This document shows, one piece after another, positions 5,164 to 9,084 of a DNA stretch of 9,084 nucleotides. The position numbers were made by a program, and so were the translations under genes. Origin of the DNA: DASXMX01 sp036794395 (GTDB taxonomy: Bacteria > Planctomycetota > Phycisphaerae > Tepidisphaerales > Tepidisphaeraceae); assembly GCA_036794395.1 (NCBI GenBank), contig DAIRGS010000282.1:1-9084 (forward strand), in the 5' to 3' direction. The notes below the pieces were generated by a model. That model saw nothing but the letters and a program-made list of their open reading frames with translations. It did not search any database and had not been told where the DNA came from. Numbering within the stretch: the stretch's first letter is position 1; each line of letters starts with the position of its first letter.

Positions 5164-6300
5164 ATGCGGTGGAATTTCGCAGCGGCCTTGCTTGCCGTCT
5201 CGTTTTTAATGGTTGGGTGCAAAAAACACCCCCAAGCTTCTGACGAGATTGTCGTCGGGGAATTCGGCTCCCTGACCGGCGCAACGGCGACGTTTGGTCA
5301 GGCATCGCACGAAGGGCTGGCACTCGCCCTCGAACAGATCAATAAAAACGGCGGCATCCTCGGCAAGCAGGTCCGTGTTATTACCGAAGATGATGCTTCC
5401 GACGCAAACCAGGCCGTCAACGTCGTGCAGAAACTGGTTAATTCTGACGGAGTGGTTGGCGTAATCGGTGAAGTCGCATCGAAGCGTAGCTTGGCCGGCG
5501 GTGGGATCTGCGAAAAATATAAATGCCCGATGCTTTCTCCCTCGAGTACCAACCCTGACGTAACAGTCGAGGGTGGCAAAGTAAAAAGCTACGTGTTCCG
5601 GATCTGCTTCACCGACACATTTCAGGGAAGCATCAATGGCCAATTCGGCGCTGCCCAGGGATGGAAATCCGTTGCGATGATGACCAACGTCGATGAGGAC
5701 TACAGCAAAGGCTTGGCCAAGAGCTTCAAAGCGGAATTTTCCAAAACTGGAAAGATTGTTGCCGAAGAGTCATACAGCGGCGACACGCAGGATTTTAAAG
5801 CACAGCTTAACCGCATCAAGCAACAGAACCCTGATGCGGTCTATATTCCCGGCTATTACAATGAAGTTGGGCTGATTTTGCCGCAAGCCAAGCAAATTGG
5901 GCTGAGCGTCCCGTTCTTTGGTGGCGATGGATGGGACAGCCCCTTGACCTTGAAGCTCCCTGAAGCGCAGGGCAACTTCTACAGCGATCACTACAGCCCC
6001 GACGACAACCGTCCCGAGTCTCAGGAATTCGTCAAGCTGTTCCGGGCGAAATACAACAAAACGCCCGATGCCATGGCCGTGCTCGGGTACGATGCGATGC
6101 GTGTCATGGCCGACGCGATTAAACGTGCGGGCAAGGCCGACCGCCAGGCAGTTACGGACGCTCTGGCTCAGACGAAGGATTTCCCCGGTGCCAGCGGCGC
6201 CATATCGATCGACGCGGAACATAACGCCCGTAAACCCATCGTCATTCTCCAGCTCAAGGACTCCAAGGCCGCGCTTTTTAAGACCTTTCAGCCCGAATGA
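5164..6300 (+). CDS. livJ: Branched-chain amino acid-type ABC transporter substrate-binding lipoprotein
   Basis: This 378-residue protein is a type I periplasmic binding protein (Leu/Ile/Val-binding family) that would capture an amino acid or related solute in the periplasm and pass it to LivHM. Residues 1-18 are a lipoprotein signal peptide: a hydrophobic core (AAALLAVSFL) ends in LMVG-C with the lipidated Cys at 19, followed by KK, so it is probably membrane-anchored. Met at -3 of the lipobox is tolerated but not the commonest. The fold starts at IVVGEFGSLTG (29-39) and shows EGLALALEQINKNGGILGK (50-68), the ligand-pocket region IGEVASKRSLAGG (101-113), PMLSPSSTNPDVT (122-134) and YVFRICFTDTFQG (143-155), and the hinge/second lobe DAVYIPGYYNE and FFGGDGWDSP (251-260). 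The ligand cannot be read from sequence; amides, urea and other solutes are also handled by this family. Its stop overlaps the livH start by ATGA. Confidence 0.94.
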   Translation: MRWNFAAALLAVSFLMVGCKKHPQASDEIVVGEFGSLTGATATFGQASHEGLALALEQINKNGGILGKQVRVITEDDASDANQAVNVVQKLVNSDGVVGVIGEVASKRSLAGGGICEKYKCPMLSPSSTNPDVTVEGGKVKSYVFRICFTDTFQGSINGQFGAAQGWKSVAMMTNVDEDYSKGLAKSFKAEFSKTGKIVAEESYSGDTQDFKAQLNRIKQQNPDAVYIPGYYNEVGLILPQAKQIGLSVPFFGGDGWDSPLTLKLPEAQGNFYSDHYSPDDNRPESQEFVKLFRAKYNKTPDAMAVLGYDAMRVMADAIKRAGKADRQAVTDALAQTKDFPGASGAISIDAEHNARKPIVILQLKDSKAALFKTFQPE

Positions 6301-7220
6301 ACGCCCACGACCTCGCTCAACAATTAATCTATGGCCTGTCGGTCGGAGCGACGTACGCACTGATCGCGCTGGGCTACACGATGGTCTATGGCACACTCCG
6401 GCTCATTAACTTCGCCCATGGCGACGTCTACATGGTTGGAGCCGTTACCGGCTTTTATGTCGCTGGGTGGGTTAGCCAATGGTCAATCCCGATTTGGCTG
6501 ATGTTGATCGTGGTCTTGATTTGCTCGGCATCCGCATGTGCGGTCCTTGGCTATGGAATCGAGCGCTTCGCATACCGTCCTTTGCGCAGCCGCCCGCGGC
6601 TCGTTCTGCTAATCACGGCCATTGGCGTTTCGCTGCTGCTGGAAAATGCCTTTCAACTTCCGCAGCTTTTTGGCGCAACTCCAAGGCATTATCCACAGCA
6701 GATGACCTCCGAACTGCTCTTGCCCGTGGGCTTTCTCGGGCTGACGCGACTCGATGTGCTCAGCCTCTCCCTTTCGATCATTCTTGTCGGCATGCTCACC
6801 TGGATCGTTCTGCGAACCAGGATGGGACTTGCACTCCGCGCCGTCTCGTTTCGCTTCGACACCGCGACACTGATGGGCATCAATACCGATCGAGTCATTT
6901 CATTCACGTTCGTGTTCGGCTCGGCCCTCGCGGCAGTCGCGGGAGTGCTGAATGCGATTCGTTACCAGGTCGACCCCCTCATGGGGATCATGTGGGGATT
7001 GAAGGCGTTTATCGCCGCTGTTCTTGGCGGCATCGGGAGTGTAAGCGGTGCGCTGCTCGGAGGGTTGGTGCTTGGAATCGTAGAAACGCTGCTTCGTGGA
7101 TACTTTCTACCCGCACGATACAGCGGTTATTCTGACGGAGCGGCATTTGTCATTTTGATTCTCATCCTCCTCTTTAAACCGAGCGGACTTCTGGGAAAGA
7201 CCACCATCGAGAAAGTGTGA
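6297..7220 (+). CDS. livH: Branched-chain amino acid-type ABC transporter permease LivH
   Basis: One of the two inner-membrane permeases of the importer. The 307 residues are mostly hydrophobic, with around eight plausible membrane segments, and family motifs are in order: GLSVGATYALIALGYTMVYG (13-32), LRLINFAHGDVYMVGA (34-49), GIERFAYRPLRSRPRL (87-102) with LITAIGVSLLLEN (105-117), the coupling loop GLALRAVSFRFDTATLMGIN (177-196) that docks onto the ATPases, and GLKAFIAAVLGGIGSVSGAL (234-253). It ends in LLFKPSGLLGK, the usual terminal block. The ATG overlaps the stop of the binding protein (ATGA) and has no clear ribosome binding site of its own, so translation is probably coupled. Its stop overlaps a potential GTG start of livM in the same manner. 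Confidence 0.95.
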   Translation: MNAHDLAQQLIYGLSVGATYALIALGYTMVYGTLRLINFAHGDVYMVGAVTGFYVAGWVSQWSIPIWLMLIVVLICSASACAVLGYGIERFAYRPLRSRPRLVLLITAIGVSLLLENAFQLPQLFGATPRHYPQQMTSELLLPVGFLGLTRLDVLSLSLSIILVGMLTWIVLRTRMGLALRAVSFRFDTATLMGINTDRVISFTFVFGSALAAVAGVLNAIRYQVDPLMGIMWGLKAFIAAVLGGIGSVSGALLGGLVLGIVETLLRGYFLPARYSGYSDGAAFVILILILLFKPSGLLGKTTIEKV

Positions 7221-8302
7221 CCGGAGCGCATCGCGTGACTGAGATAAATGCCAGGCCAAGTTCGCGAATCCTGCCCGCCTGGGCCGGCAATCTTGGCATC
7301 TTGCTCGTCATCGCCGCGATGTGGCCGCTGAATAAAGTCATTCAGGATCAGATAAACCCGTACGTCGTGCAGATTCTCACGCTCATCGGGATCAACATCG
7401 TCATGGCGACGAGCCTGAATCTAATTAACGGCATTACCGGGCAATTCTCTCTCGGGCACGCAGGGTTTGCCGCGGTTGGCGCATATACAACCGGCGTCGT
7501 AATCAACTACCTCGCAGCGCACGATTCGCTGGCCGGACATGAGTGGATCGCAATGTCGTTGCTGCTTCCACTGGGAGGCCTCATCGCCGCGGCAATGGGA
7601 TTGCTGGTGGGCATCCCAACGCTTCGCCTCAAAGGCGACTATCTGGCGGTCGCCACGCTCGGCTTTGGCGAAATCATCCGAATCGTCATTACGAACACCA
7701 ATGCGATCGGTCCTTTCGAGGTTCGCGGGTCGCAGGGCCTGCGCGTGCCCGTGCTCGCGGATTTGTTCTGGGTGTATCTCTGGGTTGCCGTGTGCGTGGC
7801 CGGAATCTGGCGCCTGGTGCATTCAACCATGGGCAAGGCTTTTCTAGCGGTACGCGAAGATGAAATTGCCGCGACCGCAATGGGCGTCAACACCACGTTT
7901 TTCAAAGTGCTGGCCTTCGCAATCGGAGCTTTTTTTGCCGGTGTTGCTGGCGGATTGCAGGCAACGGCATTCATCCTGATCGATCCCAAGGGATTCGGTT
8001 TCATCCAATCGGTTTTGTTTGTCGTGATGGTTGTGCTGGGAGGGTCCGGCAGTATTACCGGCGTCGTTCTCGCTGCCGTGGTACTTACCTGGCTCCCCGA
8101 ACAATTGCGATCCCTGAAGAGCCTGCATGTCGAAGACTTGCGCATGGTCATCTTCTCGCTACTTCTGATTGGGATGATGCTCGTGCGCCCCGAAGGACTT
8201 CTCGGCCGTCGCGAACTGTGGTGGACGCGCCGAAAAATGGCCACCGCCCAAATCCCTCGATCGACCGATACTGCGCCACCGATATCAAGCACCGGTCCGT
8301 GA
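7217..8302 (+). CDS. livM: Branched-chain amino acid-type ABC transporter permease LivM
   Basis: The second inner-membrane permease, pairing with LivH to form the translocation path. The 361 residues carry the LivM hallmarks: ATSLNLINGITGQFSLGHAG (64-83) with FAAVGAY, PTLRLKGDYLAVATLGFGEI (134-153), the ATPase-coupling loop GKAFLAVREDEIAATAMGVN (206-225), AFFAGVAGGLQA (238-249), VVLGGSGSITGVVLAA (272-287) and the ending RPEGLLGRRE (324-333). A polar tail of about 28 residues follows and is probably cytoplasmic. Two starts are possible: GTG at 7217, overlapping the livH stop, and GTG at 7235, six codons later, which has GGAG eight bases upstream. The second has the better ribosome site; I give the longer frame because the 4-bp overlap style matches the previous junction. 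Confidence 0.94.
   Translation: MTGAHRVTEINARPSSRILPAWAGNLGILLVIAAMWPLNKVIQDQINPYVVQILTLIGINIVMATSLNLINGITGQFSLGHAGFAAVGAYTTGVVINYLAAHDSLAGHEWIAMSLLLPLGGLIAAAMGLLVGIPTLRLKGDYLAVATLGFGEIIRIVITNTNAIGPFEVRGSQGLRVPVLADLFWVYLWVAVCVAGIWRLVHSTMGKAFLAVREDEIAATAMGVNTTFFKVLAFAIGAFFAGVAGGLQATAFILIDPKGFGFIQSVLFVVMVVLGGSGSITGVVLAAVVLTWLPEQLRSLKSLHVEDLRMVIFSLLLIGMMLVRPEGLLGRRELWWTRRKMATAQIPRSTDTAPPISSTGP
7223..7226 (+). promoter_or_regulatory. GGAG ribosome binding site favouring an internal livM start
   Basis: GGAG sits eight bases before the GTG at 7235, ideal spacing, whereas the GTG at 7217 has only a weak GAGA nearby. If this site is the one used, LivM begins MTEINARPSS and the gene is 18 bp shorter. 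Confidence 0.4.
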
Positions 8303-8318
8303 TCTCGAAATTCCACCC

Positions 8319-9083
8319 GTGGCACTACTTGAAATTAAAAACCTCTCACTTCGATTCGGCGGCCTTCGAGCGCTGACGGACTTCAACGTCGCCCTCGATC
8401 CCGGCGAGTTGATAGGCCTGATTGGCCCGAATGGCGCTGGCAAAACAACCGCCTTCAATATCATTACCGGCGTATACAAGCCCAACGCAGGAAGCGTCAC
8501 CCTGAAGGGCCAGTCAATCGCCGGACAAAAGCCATTCCAGATCAATCGCCTGGGCATCGCCCGAACTTTTCAAAATATTCGTCTTTTCAACGGACTTAAC
8601 GTTTTGGACAACGTCCTGGTCAGTTCCAACCGATCTGTTCTTTCTGGCTTCTTCGGAACCGTGCTTCGAACTCCGGCACACGAAAGAATTGAACATCGTC
8701 GTGAAACCGAAGCCATGAAACTTCTTCAAACCTTTGGCCTCGCGGAAAGAGCCGACGAGCTTTCATCCTCACTCCCCTACGGCGACCAACGCCGCCTCGA
8801 AATCGCCCGCGCTCTGGCCACCAAGCCCTCCATCCTCCTCCTCGACGAGCCCGCCGCCGGGATGAATCCGCAGGAGAAGGTCCAGCTCATGGAGCTGATC
8901 GGCTTCATCCGCAAGGAGTTTGGCGTCGGAATCCTTCTCATCGAGCACGACATGAAGCTGGTCATGTCCATCTGCGAAAAAATCACCGTCCTCGATCACG
9001 GCGAAACCATCGCCGTCGGCCCCCCGCAAGAAATCCAGTGCAACCCCAAAGTAATCGAAGCCTACTTAGGAGAACCCATGTAG
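8319..9083 (+). CDS. livG: Branched-chain amino acid-type ABC transporter ATPase LivG
   Basis: One of the two cytoplasmic ATPases that drive the LivHM permease. The 254 residues are complete: Walker A GPNGAGKTT (36-44), Q-loop TFQN with Q85, signature LPYGDQRRLEIARALA (152-167), Walker B ILLLDEPAAGMNP (172-184) with catalytic E177, and the H-loop IEHDM with H210. The Y-G-x-Q-R-R-L form of the signature, the RTFQNIRLF block (82-90) and the AAGMNP D-loop are typical of LivG rather than of a generic ABC ATPase. The C-terminal VGPPQEIQCNPKVIEAYLG block also matches the family. The start is GTG at 8319, 16 bases after livM, without an obvious ribosome binding site. It stops with TAG one base before the window end. 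A livF gene encoding the partner ATPase should follow. Confidence 0.96.
   Translation: MALLEIKNLSLRFGGLRALTDFNVALDPGELIGLIGPNGAGKTTAFNIITGVYKPNAGSVTLKGQSIAGQKPFQINRLGIARTFQNIRLFNGLNVLDNVLVSSNRSVLSGFFGTVLRTPAHERIEHRRETEAMKLLQTFGLAERADELSSSLPYGDQRRLEIARALATKPSILLLDEPAAGMNPQEKVQLMELIGFIRKEFGVGILLIEHDMKLVMSICEKITVLDHGETIAVGPPQEIQCNPKVIEAYLGEPM
9068..9072 (+). promoter_or_regulatory. AGGAG, possible ribosome binding site for the next gene (livF expected)
   Basis: AGGAG lies inside the last codons of livG, 8-12 bases before its stop. It is placed where a closely packed livF start just beyond the window would need it. The ATG at 9078 is in the livG frame and is followed at once by TAG, so it is not that start. 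Confidence 0.3.
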
Positions 9084-9084
9084 C

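Noticed and set aside
5770..6396. 208-codon open frame on the minus strand
   Set aside because: It is antisense to the binding protein and the start of livH, both well supported. No ribosome site or family resemblance was seen.
6479..7135. 218-codon open frame on the plus strand in another phase of livH
   Set aside because: The LivH frame carries all permease motifs. The alternative is Arg/Ser-rich with no membrane segments.
7639..8325. 228-codon open frame on the minus strand
   Set aside because: It lies opposite livM, whose family motifs are continuous there. The translation is Thr/Arg/Pro-rich without a domain, a normal antisense shadow in GC-rich sequence.
1..9084. Mobile element, CRISPR array, phage defence island or tRNA
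   Set aside because: No transposase, integrase, terminal repeats, regularly spaced repeats or tRNA fold was seen. All well-supported genes belong to repair, protein turnover, translation or transport families.

Overview
The window is a moderately GC-rich, gene-dense bacterial chromosome segment with two back-to-back transcription units and no mobile element, tRNA, rRNA or CRISPR. All eight convincing genes look intact. The host is probably a diderm: it has a lipoprotein-anchored ABC solute-binding protein and an HslV protease. The HslV propeptide, the Chlamydia-like tryptophanyl-tRNA synthetase and a multi-gene bacterial NHEJ set would fit the Planctomycetota/Verrucomicrobiota area, but that placement is inference and weak.

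Left block, minus strand, reading from about 4950 down to 96. It starts with trpS (3849-4949). A 323-bp gap (3526-3848) follows, then a tight run: a LigD-type ATP-dependent DNA ligase (2491-3525), Ku (1651-2487), a LigD-type polymerase/primase domain protein (671-1654) and hslV (96-629). The ligase stop lies inside the Ku ribosome binding site, and Ku and the polymerase overlap by ATGA. hslV follows after 41 bp with its own ribosome binding site. Ku, ligase and polymerase together are the core of bacterial non-homologous end joining. Here the LigD activities sit on separate polypeptides, with Ku encoded between them and no phosphoesterase domain visible.

A 214-bp divergent intergenic region (4950-5163) separates trpS from the right block. 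It holds a candidate sigma70-type promoter (5100-5128) and an 11-bp palindrome on its -35 element.

Right block, plus strand, 5164 to the window end: a branched-chain amino acid type (HAAT family) ABC importer operon. The order is lipoprotein binding protein (livJ-like), permeases livH and livM, and ATPase livG. Adjacent genes overlap by 4 bp or lie within 16 bp. The second ATPase, livF, is expected just beyond the right edge. The binding protein would capture substrate in the periplasm, LivH/LivM would form the channel and LivG (with LivF) would power it.

Most of the window is ordinary housekeeping and transport. The most notable part is the split NHEJ operon with Ku between the ligase and polymerase genes and hslV as a possible fourth cistron. 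I see no evidence for an entirely new type of system.
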